64,000 bases of DNA from Shewanella baltica (GTDB taxonomy: Bacteria > Pseudomonadota > Gammaproteobacteria > Enterobacterales > Shewanellaceae), in assembly GCF_900456975.1 (NCBI RefSeq), contig NZ_UGYM01000002.1, positions 806,001-870,000 of the forward strand. Direction: 5' to 3'. Positions 53,743 to 61,857 of this stretch are shown here, one piece after another; position 1 is the stretch's first letter; every line of letters begins with the position of its first letter. The notes below the pieces were generated by a model. The model was not told the origin of the DNA and did not search any database. It worked only from the letters and a program-made list of their open reading frames with translations. Both the position numbers and the translations under genes were made by a program.

Positions 53743-54921
53743 TTAGTGCTCTTTTTTCACAAAAGTTGACGAATGTTCCTGCAGATATTTCTGCACTAGT
53801 GCTTGGGTGTCTTGGTCCATATTCACGAAGGCCAACATGCCTTGGAACATTCCCGGCCAAGTATTGGCGTCAAAGTGCGCCTCATCGGGTTGGGTATGGC
53901 AAACACTGCAGCTGGAGCGGAAGGTATCGCGGGCATAACCCCAAAGTGGTTGCAGCTCGGTCAGCAGATAATCCTTATCGGTCCAGATTTGCGCTTCGAT
54001 ACGCTGCCATTTAAGGCCTGTCATAGGATCTTCTTTTTCTTCAAAGGTTTGGATAACACCTTCGGTTTCGGCTGCGTCTTTGGTTAACTGTGCCGACAGA
54101 ATGTTCACACCAAAGTCCATGTAGATCACGCGGCCAGCACCAATCTTTTTACGCCAGCCATCGATGCCGATCTTGATGCGTTTGCCTTGGGTTTCGAGCA
54201 CTTTGACTTTCGTTGCTACGTTGAGTGTGCCTGCTTCCACATCGCCTTTATCAGTGAAGAATAAGGGTTTAGTCAGGGCGCTATAGTAAGTTTGATTTGT
54301 TTCAACTGAGCTAACACCCGATCCGACTTCTGCAATCAGTTCTGGTGCGCGGGCAGTGCCCATTTCTGGTAAGTGGTGGGCAATACCTTTATGGCAATCG
54401 ATACAGCTTTGGTCGATTTCTGCAGCGCGTTTCATCTGTTTTTGTGCCAGCGGTGACATGGCTTCCCATTTCATCGAGTTGTAGTTGTGGCAGTTTTTGC
54501 AGGCTAAGGAGTTGTCGCGGTCGAAACGTTTCCATTCACGGCTCGCCATTTCTAAGCGTTTGGCTTCGAATTTTTCAGGGGTGTTGACTGTGTTAAATAA
54601 CCAGCCCCAGACGTCGTGCGAGGCTTCCATCTTACGGGCGATTTTACGGCTCCAGTTATGGGGCACGTGGCAATCGGGGCAGGTGGCGCGAACGCCAGAG
54701 TGATTCGACCAATGCACAGTTTCCTGCAGCTCTTGGTAGGGTTTGCTTTCCATACTGTGGCAACTAATACAAAAAGCTTCGGTATTGGTGGCTTCGAGTG
54801 CAGTATTAAATCCGCCCCAGAAGATGATACCCATGATAAAAGCGCTGATGCTGACGGCGCCTAAGGTCAGCGCTTTGGTGGGTTTGTTCAGTGTGCGCCA
54901 GAGGTTGGTTAACCACTTCAT
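53743..54921 (-). CDS. torC: Pentaheme c-type cytochrome TorC
   Basis: 392 residues. One N-terminal membrane anchor (about residues 17-36), then five CxxCH haem sites: CISCH, CPDCH, CKNCH and CIDCH in the NapC/NirT-like half, and CSVCH near residue 337 in the C-terminal monohaem domain. It passes electrons from menaquinol to TorA. In E. coli the TorC C-terminal domain also restrains TorS; the same split is present here. Confidence 0.95.
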   Translation of the reverse strand: MKWLTNLWRTLNKPTKALTLGAVSISAFIMGIIFWGGFNTALEATNTEAFCISCHSMESKPYQELQETVHWSNHSGVRATCPDCHVPHNWSRKIARKMEASHDVWGWLFNTVNTPEKFEAKRLEMASREWKRFDRDNSLACKNCHNYNSMKWEAMSPLAQKQMKRAAEIDQSCIDCHKGIAHHLPEMGTARAPELIAEVGSGVSSVETNQTYYSALTKPLFFTDKGDVEAGTLNVATKVKVLETQGKRIKIGIDGWRKKIGAGRVIYMDFGVNILSAQLTKDAAETEGVIQTFEEKEDPMTGLKWQRIEAQIWTDKDYLLTELQPLWGYARDTFRSSCSVCHTQPDEAHFDANTWPGMFQGMLAFVNMDQDTQALVQKYLQEHSSTFVKKEH

Positions 54922-54964
54922 AATCGCGTCCTCAAAAAGTAACTATATGGTAAATAGATATAAG

Positions 54965-55141
54965 TTAGTGGCCGACAACGCCGCCGAAGGCTTGGATCAT
55001 CCAAATGATGAAGCCGTAAATACTGATCCCTGCGATAGTGAGCGCGGGGAAGAGTAAAAAGATGATGAACCCGAGCGCTTTTAATTCACTTTTGCGCGTG
55101 GATTTCTCTGATGTAGGTGTTTGTATGTTTGGCTTTGTCAT
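54965..55141 (-). CDS. torE: Small membrane protein TorE (NapE/TorE family)
   Basis: 58 residues starting MTKPNIQTPTSEK. One membrane helix follows the KSELKALGF motif typical of NapE/TorE, ending in YGFIIWMIQAFGG. GGAG lies about ten bases before the ATG. It is the first gene of the operon, 43 bp before torC. Function is unknown; an accessory role in the quinol-cytochrome step is the usual guess. Its presence at the head of the operon is characteristic of Shewanella. Confidence 0.88.
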   Translation of the reverse strand: MTKPNIQTPTSEKSTRKSELKALGFIIFLLFPALTIAGISIYGFIIWMIQAFGGVVGH

Positions 55142-55195
55142 TGGGCTCGACTCCGATCGAAAGCGATTTTTGATAGGAGCACTATAGAGGGGAGA

Positions 55196-55255
55196 TATGA
55201 ATGGACTTGCTTGCTGTGATGAATGGGGTTTGACAATATATGAAAGATTATGAAA
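55196..55255 (-). promoter_or_regulatory. Cluster of TorR-box-like repeats before torECAD
   Basis: Read on the torE strand, TTTCATA occurs twice exactly 10 bp apart (55249-55255 and 55239-55245), and ATTCATA lies at 55196-55202. A weaker ATTCATC copy is near 55218-55224. E. coli TorR binds direct decamers CTGTTCATAT; these copies match 6-8 of 10. The tandem pair equals the pair before torR. Confidence 0.55.
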
Positions 55256-55399
55256 ACTTTTTAAGGGCGTAAGCTTAGCGCTGCTCTGGCAGACTTTGGT
55301 GGTGATTAATGTGAGTTCAATGGGCAGTTATTGCCTAGGGTTGGGCGGTTTTTGAACAACTGATTTCGGCTTTTGCCGCTAATTTTTTATCGAAGTGCA

Positions 55400-55665
55400 G
55401 GTGATGTCTTAGCTATCTTTGGGAGATTCCAGTATCATCCGCGGCCAACAACGGCTGCGTCTACATGATTAATGGCTTGTTAATCATCGCGAAGCATCAC
55501 TGCTTGCAGATCATGGATTTTTCCCACAGTAGGAAAATGATGTGGATCTCTCACCCAAGTCTGATGGATTTGGGGCTCTAATCTGCCGCAGCCAGCGTCG
55601 CCAATTGCGTTTTAGGGTAATTGGTACCGACCCCATTTTAAGAGATCACAAGGTATAACAACATT
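55400..55665 (+). other. Structured leader before the purine permease
   Basis: Several stem-loops are stacked: ATGATTAA/TTAATCAT (55465-55472 and 55480-55487), TTTTCC/GGAAAA (55519-55524 and 55532-55537), and CCCAAGTC/GATTTGGG (55554-55561 and 55567-55574). No strong T-run follows. I do not see the conserved core of the guanine/adenine riboswitch. It could be a different purine-sensing leader or simply structured UTR. Confidence 0.4.
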
Positions 55666-57018
55666 ATGTCTGAGCAATTGAGTTCAACAGCCGTACCCTC
55701 TGGTTCGTTTCTGGACCGTTATTTTTCTATTCAACAACGTGGCAGCACAGTTCGCCAAGAAGTGATTGCGGGATTGACGACTTTCCTCGCTATGGTCTAC
55801 TCAGTGATTGTGGTGCCAAACATGTTAGGCCAAGCGGGATTTGATCCTGGTGCCGTGTTTATCGCCACCTGTTTAATTGCTTCATTTGGTTCTTTGCTCA
55901 TGGGTTTATGGGCAAATTTACCTATGGCGATTGGCTGCGCGATTTCGCTCACCGCCTTTACTGCCTTTAGCTTAGTGCTCGGTCAGGGCATGTCGATTCC
56001 GGTTACCTTAGGTGCGATTTTCCTAATGGGCGTGACTTTCACGCTTGTGAGCGTGACGGGTATTCGTCAGTGGGTGCTGGCTAATTTACCTAAGGGCATT
56101 GCCCACGGTACTGGCATAGGTATCGGCTTGTTTTTACTCTTGATTGCGACTAACAGCGTGCAATTGATTGTGGCTAATAGCGCAGGCTTACCGGTGAAGT
56201 TGGGCGACATTAATAGCCTACCTGTTATTGCTACTATTCTAGGTTTAGCGGCAACTATTGGTTTAGAGCGCCGTGGTGTACCTGGCGGTATTCTGTTGGT
56301 GATTATCGCGTTATCGGTATTTGGTTTAGTGTTCGATCCGAGCGTGAAATACCAAGGTTTGTTTGCCTTGCCTGATTTAACCTCAGAGCATTCACTGATT
56401 GGTCAGCTCGATATCATGGGCGCCTTTAATCCTGTGGTATTGCCTATCGTATTAGCGTTAGTGATGACGGCGATTTTCGATGCGACCGGCACCATCCGTG
56501 CTGTGGCTGGCCAAGCGAATTTGCTCGATAAAGACGACAATATTGTCGGCGGCGGCAAAGCCTTAACCTCAGACTCGGTCAGCAGCATGGTGGCGGGTTT
56601 AGTGGGCGGCGCACCAGCGGCTGTGTATATCGAGTCGGCGGCGGGTACTGCGGCGGGCGGTAAGACAGGTTTAACTGCGACGATCGTGGGCGTACTGTTT
56701 CTATTGATGATGTTTTTAGCGCCATTAAGCTATTTAGTGCCAGCCTATGCGACAGCACCTGCTTTGATGTACGTGGGTTTGTTGATGCTGAGTAACGTAG
56801 CAAAACTTGATTTTGACGATAAAGTCGATGCCATGGCAGGCTTAACCTGCGCTGTGTTTATCATCTTAAGTTGTAATATCGTCACAGGTATTATGCTGGG
56901 CTTTGTGACCCTAGTTGTCGGCCGTATCTGTAGTGGTGAATGGCGCAAACTGAAAGTAGGCGTGCTCGCCATTACCTTAGGTTTAGTGGTGTTCTATATG
57001 GGTGGTTGGGCGATTTAA
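55666..57018 (+). CDS. NCS2-family purine (guanine/hypoxanthine-type) permease
   Basis: 450 residues with about 12-14 helices, of the AzgA/GhxP/PurP branch. [19 protein letters not shown] near residue 25 and [19 protein letters not shown] near 270 (substrate-binding region) are family signatures. It is an inner-membrane proton-coupled nucleobase importer; the exact base cannot be told from sequence. It is divergent from torECAD across 524 bp and functionally related to the nucleoside genes 20 kb upstream. Confidence 0.9.
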   Translation: MSEQLSSTAVPSGSFLDRYFSIQQRGSTVRQEVIAGLTTFLAMVYSVIVVPNMLGQAGFDPGAVFIATCLIASFGSLLMGLWANLPMAIGCAISLTAFTAFSLVLGQGMSIPVTLGAIFLMGVTFTLVSVTGIRQWVLANLPKGIAHGTGIGIGLFLLLIATNSVQLIVANSAGLPVKLGDINSLPVIATILGLAATIGLERRGVPGGILLVIIALSVFGLVFDPSVKYQGLFALPDLTSEHSLIGQLDIMGAFNPVVLPIVLALVMTAIFDATGTIRAVAGQANLLDKDDNIVGGGKALTSDSVSSMVAGLVGGAPAAVYIESAAGTAAGGKTGLTATIVGVLFLLMMFLAPLSYLVPAYATAPALMYVGLLMLSNVAKLDFDDKVDAMAGLTCAVFIILSCNIVTGIMLGFVTLVVGRICSGEWRKLKVGVLAITLGLVVFYMGGWAI

Positions 57019-57059
57019 GCTAGGCAAGCTGAGTGATTTGAACTGAGTTATTGTAAACA

Positions 57060-57094
57060 AAAGCGAGTGCAGTCTTAGGATTAGCACTCGCTTT
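57060..57094. terminator. Shared terminator of the permease and CBS gene
   Basis: AAAGCGAGTGC (57060-57070) pairs with GCACTCGCTTT (57084-57094). The right arm overlaps the last codons of the convergent CBS gene. Confidence 0.75.
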
Positions 57095-57512
57095 GATTTT
57101 GTGCCCGGTATTCACAATAGGCCCGCAGTAAGTCTTTCCAAGTGACAATCCCAACCAATTTACCGTCTTCTAACACCGGCAAACAGCCTATATCATTGTC
57201 TAACAAGATGCGGGTTGCTGTATCTAAATTGATGTGAGGCGCAACGGTAACCGGATTACGGGTCATCACTTGATGCACACGTTTTTGCAGGGTTTCTAAG
57301 TCTCTTGCTGTTTCGGCGCTACTGCCCAAGTTCGGGCTAATCGCGCGCAATAGATCCCGCTCCGATAACACGCCTTCAAGTTGATACTCATCGACGACCA
57401 ACAAGTGATGAAAGTTCGCTTGGTCGAAGATTTCCTTCGCCACAGTCAATCGGTCGTCCATTTCAACCGTGACGACTCGGGTACTCATAATATCGGCGAT
57501 AATGATCGGCAT
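57081..57512 (-). CDS. CBS-domain pair protein
   Basis: 143 residues consisting of two CBS motifs (about residues 7-60 and 78-135), with IMSTRVVTVEMDD at the start and MTRNPVTVAPHINLDTA and DNDIGCLPVLEDGKLVGIVT in the second. Stand-alone CBS pairs bind adenine nucleotides and act as regulatory modules; the partner is unknown. It carries no enzymatic domain. Confidence 0.9.
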   Translation of the reverse strand: MPIIIADIMSTRVVTVEMDDRLTVAKEIFDQANFHHLLVVDEYQLEGVLSERDLLRAISPNLGSSAETARDLETLQKRVHQVMTRNPVTVAPHINLDTATRILLDNDIGCLPVLEDGKLVGIVTWKDLLRAYCEYRAQNQSEC

Positions 57513-57636
57513 GATGATCCCCTGTTAAGCTTGTGCATCCTAGGATGCACTCTGTTAATGCGCTGCATTACAGTTACTTATAACAGAGTGGTGCATGTTT
57601 AGCCAACACCCATTACAAAGTTTTAACGCAAAGATC

Positions 57637-59544
57637 TTAGGCCTCTGGCTCATCATCCGCTGTGATTGGCATCCGCTCCGATTCGGGCAAGTGCGCGCCT
57701 ATGTAGCGTTGATACTTTTTGCTTTTCAGTTTGTGGGTGTCCACCAGCACTAAGCCATCGATACAATCGCCAAAGTCGGCATCGATACCAAAGGCGAGAA
57801 ACTTAACCCCATCAGCCTTACACAGCTCACCATATTGCTTGTAGAGCGTCGGCACGGCGGCGCCCATACTCGCGAGCACTTGTTTGAGTTGCTTGAAGTT
57901 GCTCTGATAATCCTCGGAGAAATACAAATCATCTAACTTGGCTTTTTGGGATTTGGATAAACCAAAGGGCGACATGGAAACCGCCATCTGCTGCGCAGGC
58001 GCAAATTCCCGCGAGTAAAAGTGCACGAGCATTTCTCTGGCGCTGCCGGGCAGTTGATTGCTGATAGACACTGGGCCAAATAGGTAACGGTATTCAGGGT
58101 GTTTGGCGAGATAAGCGCCTATGCCAAACCACAGATAATCTAAGCTGCGTTTGCCCCAATATTTAGGCTGCACAAAACTACGGCCAAGTTCTAAGCCTTG
58201 CTTCACGAAGGGCATAAAGCTGTCGGCGTATTGAAACAGCGATTGGCTGTAGAGGGCGTTTTCGCCGTATTTTTCTAAGACTTTGTCGCCACTGGCAAAA
58301 CGGTAGGCACCGACAATTTCAAATTGCTCTTTATCCCACAGCACTAAGTGCTGGTAGTAGGAATCGTATTTGTCGATATCGCGGCGTTTGCCCGACCCCT
58401 CACCCACGGCGCGAAAGGCGATTTCCCTCAGGCGACCAATTTCCCGCATGATAGGATTGCTGTCGTGGTGCTGGTATAGATAAATCAACTTGTTATCTTG
58501 CGTTTCCCCTAGCAGTTCGCATTGCTGCAGCGCCGCTTGCAGTTCGCGGCGCGATTCAGGGTGGGCGATAGCACTTTGGGTGATAAACAGCGGATCTTTA
58601 TCTTTGCCGATACGATACAAGTGATTTTTAAGTAGTTTTATCTTGGTCTTGAGTGGAAAGTCCATCGAGCGCACGGCTTCATTGGGAATAAGCTCGCCAA
58701 TGCGGATCGGCATATTGCGTTTGGTCTGCTTGAACATTTCCTTCACCAACAGCAGTGTGGCGAGTGGCTTGTAAATCATAGATGCGCCGTAGAAGGTCGC
58801 AGAGTTTTTGGCATCTAGAAATATCGGCAGTAAGGGCGCATTACAGGAAATCGCCATCTTTAAAAAGCCAGAGTGCCACTGGGTATCACGCACGCCGTTA
58901 GGGCGAAGGCGCGAAACTTCGCCCGACGGGAAAATCAGCACAGCGCCTTCGTTACGCAGGTGCTGGTGGATTTTTTCTAAATGCTGTTTCGGTGTGCCGC
59001 CCGTCATATTGCGCACTGGCAGTAAGATTGAGTGCAACGGTTCCAGTGCCATCAAGAGTTCGTTGGCGACCACTTTGATATCAGGGCGAATTTCACTGAT
59101 CAGTTTGATCAACGCTAAGCCATCGAGCGAACCTATGGGATGGTTGGCGAAGATCACCACTCGGCCTTCACAGGGAATGTTTGCTATCTCGTTGGCGGGC
59201 ACAGTAAAGCTAAAGTCGAAACTCGCCAGCACTTGCTCGACAAAGTCCACGCCCTGTAAATAGGCATATTGATTGGCGATATCGTTGCATTGTTTTTCAT
59301 TGAGCAGGTAACGCAGCATGGCCTTGGCGGGTTTAGCGAGCCAAGGTTTGTCGTTGATAGAAGGCAGATTTTGTTCAACCATATTATCAACGGTAAAAAT
59401 CATGCTCTTCGCCTTAAGCGCTGGTGGCTGCACAGCATGGTTATTATGGTTAAGGTTGCTGTTTAGCGTCTGGTCATTGTGTTCCATAGCGTTATCTGAT
59501 TGATGATTCATGTTATTTATTTGATTCATAGTGTTAGGCAACAT
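57637..59544 (-). CDS. Fused PlsC-type acyltransferase / GNAT N-acyltransferase (OlsF-like)
   Basis: 635 residues. The N-terminal half is a glycerophosphate-acyltransferase fold: NHPIGSLDG at 134-142 (His-x5-Asp rather than the usual His-x4-Asp) and FPSGEVSR near 205. The C-terminal half (about 350-580) resembles OlsB-like acyl-ACP-dependent GNAT enzymes, with GKRRDIDKYD, LVLWD, ELGRSFVQPKYWG and YLFGPVSIS. This order matches OlsF, which makes ornithine lipids by N- then O-acylation. Inferred function: ornithine lipid or related aminolipid synthesis. The first 38 residues are Asn/His-rich, so a later start is possible. It overlaps the upstream phosphoesterase gene by 11 bp. Confidence 0.82.
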   Translation of the reverse strand: MLPNTMNQINNMNHQSDNAMEHNDQTLNSNLNHNNHAVQPPALKAKSMIFTVDNMVEQNLPSINDKPWLAKPAKAMLRYLLNEKQCNDIANQYAYLQGVDFVEQVLASFDFSFTVPANEIANIPCEGRVVIFANHPIGSLDGLALIKLISEIRPDIKVVANELLMALEPLHSILLPVRNMTGGTPKQHLEKIHQHLRNEGAVLIFPSGEVSRLRPNGVRDTQWHSGFLKMAISCNAPLLPIFLDAKNSATFYGASMIYKPLATLLLVKEMFKQTKRNMPIRIGELIPNEAVRSMDFPLKTKIKLLKNHLYRIGKDKDPLFITQSAIAHPESRRELQAALQQCELLGETQDNKLIYLYQHHDSNPIMREIGRLREIAFRAVGEGSGKRRDIDKYDSYYQHLVLWDKEQFEIVGAYRFASGDKVLEKYGENALYSQSLFQYADSFMPFVKQGLELGRSFVQPKYWGKRSLDYLWFGIGAYLAKHPEYRYLFGPVSISNQLPGSAREMLVHFYSREFAPAQQMAVSMSPFGLSKSQKAKLDDLYFSEDYQSNFKQLKQVLASMGAAVPTLYKQYGELCKADGVKFLAFGIDADFGDCIDGLVLVDTHKLKSKKYQRYIGAHLPESERMPITADDEPEA

Positions 59545-60658
59545 CCCTTGGGCGAGTTTCGCCGGTATTTGTGTTTGGCATTTGCTGCGCTGCCGTTTTT
59601 TGTTGTTTGTTTTTGTGCGCCTCAGGCGGCTGTTGCACTAACGCTATGCTGCTGAGAATATCGAGATTGAGCGTTTGTTCATTCCAGCGACACAGCTGTA
59701 ATTCACCGTTAAGGGTTTCTGTGATTAAGCTACAGTTTTCGACCCAGTCACCGTCGTTGGCGTAGATGATCTGCCGCTGCTCAGGCGTACTTTGGGGCGT
59801 GCAGTATTGTGCTGCTCTGGGGTGAGTCGAGAGTTCTGGCTGATGGATATGGCCGCAGATCACGCCGTCAACATCGAAATGCTGGGCATAGTTGAGCACC
59901 GCTTGGCGATAATGTCCGATAGCGGCTTGAGCCTTACCCACTTTGGATTTGATGTAACTTGCCAGTGACCAATAGGGATAACCTAAGCGTTCCCGAAGGC
60001 TGTGGAGATTGCGATTAAGGAACAGCAATAAGTCATATAAATGGTCGCCCAATATGGCGTAGAAGCGACCGACACACACATCGGCATCAAACTGATCCCC
60101 GTGGAGCATCAACAATTTATGGCCGCCAATCCCGTGGTGAATATGTTGGCGGGCAATTTTGATATTCCACAGGCTTAGTTCGGCATAGGGTTTGATCAGT
60201 TCGTCGTGGTTGCCCGGCAGATAAATCACTTGGGTGCCGTTTTGTGCCAGTTCAATGAATTTTTGTAGCACCTTATTGTGGCTATCGGGCCAATGCAGCT
60301 TACGTTTCAGCGCCCATAAATCGACTATGTCACCGACCAGATACAAGTGCTGACAACGCACGGTTTCAAGCAAACTTAGCAGGTAGTCGGCCTTGCAATC
60401 CTTACAGCCTAAATGGATATCCGATAGCCAGAGGGCGTTAACTGTGATGCTTGGGGTAAGGGGTGAAGCCGTCTGATCTGAAGTTAATGCGGATGGGGTA
60501 AAAGAAGCTGAATTGAAACGATTTGAGGATGTTGGTGAAGCTGTCGGAACTGATGTAGGTGTTTGCGTCGAGCGGTTAAAGATAGGAGGTGAAAGGCTGG
60601 GGTCATTTATCTGTCCCTGCGCTGTTGTTTCAAATTCCTTGAAATTAAATCCTGTCAT
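59534..60658 (-). CDS. Calcineurin-like metallophosphoesterase (LpxH/UDP-diacylglucosamine hydrolase type)
   Basis: 374 residues. After a Ser/Thr/Pro-rich segment of about 70 residues come the five metal-binding motifs: SDIHLG, GDIVDLW, GNHDE, HGDQFD and GHIHQP. The pattern YAILGDHLYDLLLFLNR resembles LpxH-family proteins, though the true lpxH normally lies elsewhere (by ppiB). The N-terminal extension is unusual. Translationally coupled to the OlsF-like gene, suggesting a shared role in envelope lipid metabolism. Confidence 0.85.
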   Translation of the reverse strand: MTGFNFKEFETTAQGQINDPSLSPPIFNRSTQTPTSVPTASPTSSNRFNSASFTPSALTSDQTASPLTPSITVNALWLSDIHLGCKDCKADYLLSLLETVRCQHLYLVGDIVDLWALKRKLHWPDSHNKVLQKFIELAQNGTQVIYLPGNHDELIKPYAELSLWNIKIARQHIHHGIGGHKLLMLHGDQFDADVCVGRFYAILGDHLYDLLLFLNRNLHSLRERLGYPYWSLASYIKSKVGKAQAAIGHYRQAVLNYAQHFDVDGVICGHIHQPELSTHPRAAQYCTPQSTPEQRQIIYANDGDWVENCSLITETLNGELQLCRWNEQTLNLDILSSIALVQQPPEAHKNKQQKTAAQQMPNTNTGETRPRDVA

Positions 60659-61402
60659 CTCGTATTCACCCCATTAGGCTGTTAACGAATATGAGCTTAG
60701 TGAGGGGCTTTGACTGAATGATGAAGTTTAGATGACATGCAGATGACAAAAGGTGGATTAGCCTAGACTGAACCTGTCAAGATTCACATCAGGAAGCAAT
60801 TAGAACCGACAGGTTGATTTAACTCACTTCTGCCTTAAAGCAAGATAACTTTGTTGTCAGTTTGCAGCATGAATTGTCATTGTTTCCCATGTGACTCGCC
60901 GCCCTTGCATTTAACAAGAAGCGTCCCTGAGGGCTCTACTAAAACATCCTGTTTTAGAAGGTCACAGGTGCAACAATGCCAATCCTCACTAACCCTATCG
61001 CTGCTCGTTCAGCTAAAAAGCTATTGCCCCGCACTTGTTTAGTGAATCGAAAAAGGACTAACGAGTTGCCCTACAAAATCTCATCTATTGGCCTAATGTT
61101 TGGCTCTACCGTAAAGTGACTAACAATGCATAGGTATACAGTCGTATTTAAATTTAGATGCTTTTGAGTGTTTTTAAACTCATGAGTTTGCGCGTTTATC
61201 CAGTCAAAACTTAACAAAACCCTTTAAAATCATTTGCATATACTTTTCCAAAATTAGTTAATAGGTTTGGAAAACGCGCATGCGCATTTTTCCAGATGGT
61301 GTATTTGATAAATAACTGATAAGTTCTTTTTAATACATATAGTTAACTGTGCGCGTTTTTACTGGTCTAATGAGGTAAACGCGCATGCGCACTAATAAAA
61401 TG
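60659..61402. other. Noncoding junction between core genes and the cassette region
   Basis: 744 bp with no convincing gene; frames of 63 and 47 codons near 60851 and 60976 lack ribosome sites and similarity. It holds a CTAAAACA/TGTTTTAG hairpin (60939-60957), the AAACTCATGAGTTT palindrome (61176-61189), and repeated TGCGCGTTT / AAACGCGCATGCGCA units near 61189, 61274, 61333 and 61376. The right end is the first cassette junction. AT content is higher than in the flanking core genes. Confidence 0.5.
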
Positions 61403-61846
61403 TTATAAGGCACTGTAATGTTCAGCAAAATAGTCAGTATCTTCAAAAATAAGCCGATTGAGTGGTATGAACCTGAAGATCCTACTCCGCGTGAGCAATG
61501 TCCTTGTTGTGATTACATCTCTTTGGCAGAACGTGGAAACTATTTAATATGTCCAATTTGCTTTTGGGAAGATGATGGGCAGGATATAGATGATGTGGAT
61601 GAACCGTCCGGCCCTAATCACTCAATTACTTTAAGGCAGGGTCGTGATAATTTTCACTCTTTCGGCGCATGTGAAGAAGAAATGGTTAAACATGTCATCC
61701 CTGAGCAAGAACGGTCTAAATATGTACATCAACCAAGAAGCTTATAACAAGGCAAAGCACGGCGATCCAATACTCTCCGCTTCGTTTTGTGCGAGAAGAT
61801 ATTCGCACAAAATGAGAATTCCGGTATTGGTCGCGTGTTTGCGGAG
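61403..61846 (+). mobile_element. Integron gene cassette 1 (CPCC protein plus attC)
   Basis: A 444-bp unit bounded by G|TTATAAGGC on the left and G|TTAAGGCC on the right, the expected cleavage geometry of integron cassettes. It contains one gene close to the left end and an attC at the right. The cassette's left end TTATAAG is complementary to its own R'' box CTTATAAC, as required if the free circle reforms a full attC. No integrase gene is nearby. Confidence 0.75.
61418..61747 (+). CDS. CPCC-family cysteine-rich protein (cassette gene)
   Basis: 109 residues. CPCCDY at residues 28-33 and CPICFWEDDGQD near residue 46 form the paired-Cys signature of the CPCC family, followed by GPNHSITL. The four Cys probably bind zinc. 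Such proteins are small, patchily distributed and often found in cassettes and near polymorphic toxin genes, where an immunity role has been proposed; function is unproven. The TAA stop lies inside the R'' box of the attC, giving the very compact layout typical of cassettes. Confidence 0.82.
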   Translation: MFSKIVSIFKNKPIEWYEPEDPTPREQCPCCDYISLAERGNYLICPICFWEDDGQDIDDVDEPSGPNHSITLRQGRDNFHSFGACEEEMVKHVIPEQERSKYVHQPRSL

Positions 61847-61852
61847 TTAAGG
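61742..61852 (+). repeat. attC recombination site of cassette 1
   Basis: R'' TTATAAC (61742-61748) and R' GTTAAGG (61846-61852) flank an imperfect palindrome. The left arm 61752-61773 pairs with the right arm 61824-61842 over 19 bp, leaving three unpaired bases in the left arm (G, G, T), like the extrahelical bases that direct strand choice. An inner 10-bp stem TTTTGTGCGA (61785-61794) pairs with 61803-61812. R' differs from GTTRRRY only at the last base. Confidence 0.75.
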
Positions 61853-61857
61853 CCATA

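Noticed and set aside
55400-55665. Guanine/adenine (purine) riboswitch before the permease
   Set aside because: The conserved aptamer core and three-way junction pattern could not be found; only generic hairpins are visible.
60851-61042. Open frame of 63 codons in the gap before the cassettes
   Set aside because: It has no ribosome site, an unusual Cys/Ser-rich composition and no recognisable similarity, and overlaps other short frames in the same AT-rich gap.
61320-61402. A second complete attC before cassette 1
   Set aside because: The TGTGCGCGTTT/AAACGCGCATGCGCA pairing leaves zero bases on one side and nine on the other before the core and includes a six-base insertion, so it does not fit attC geometry.
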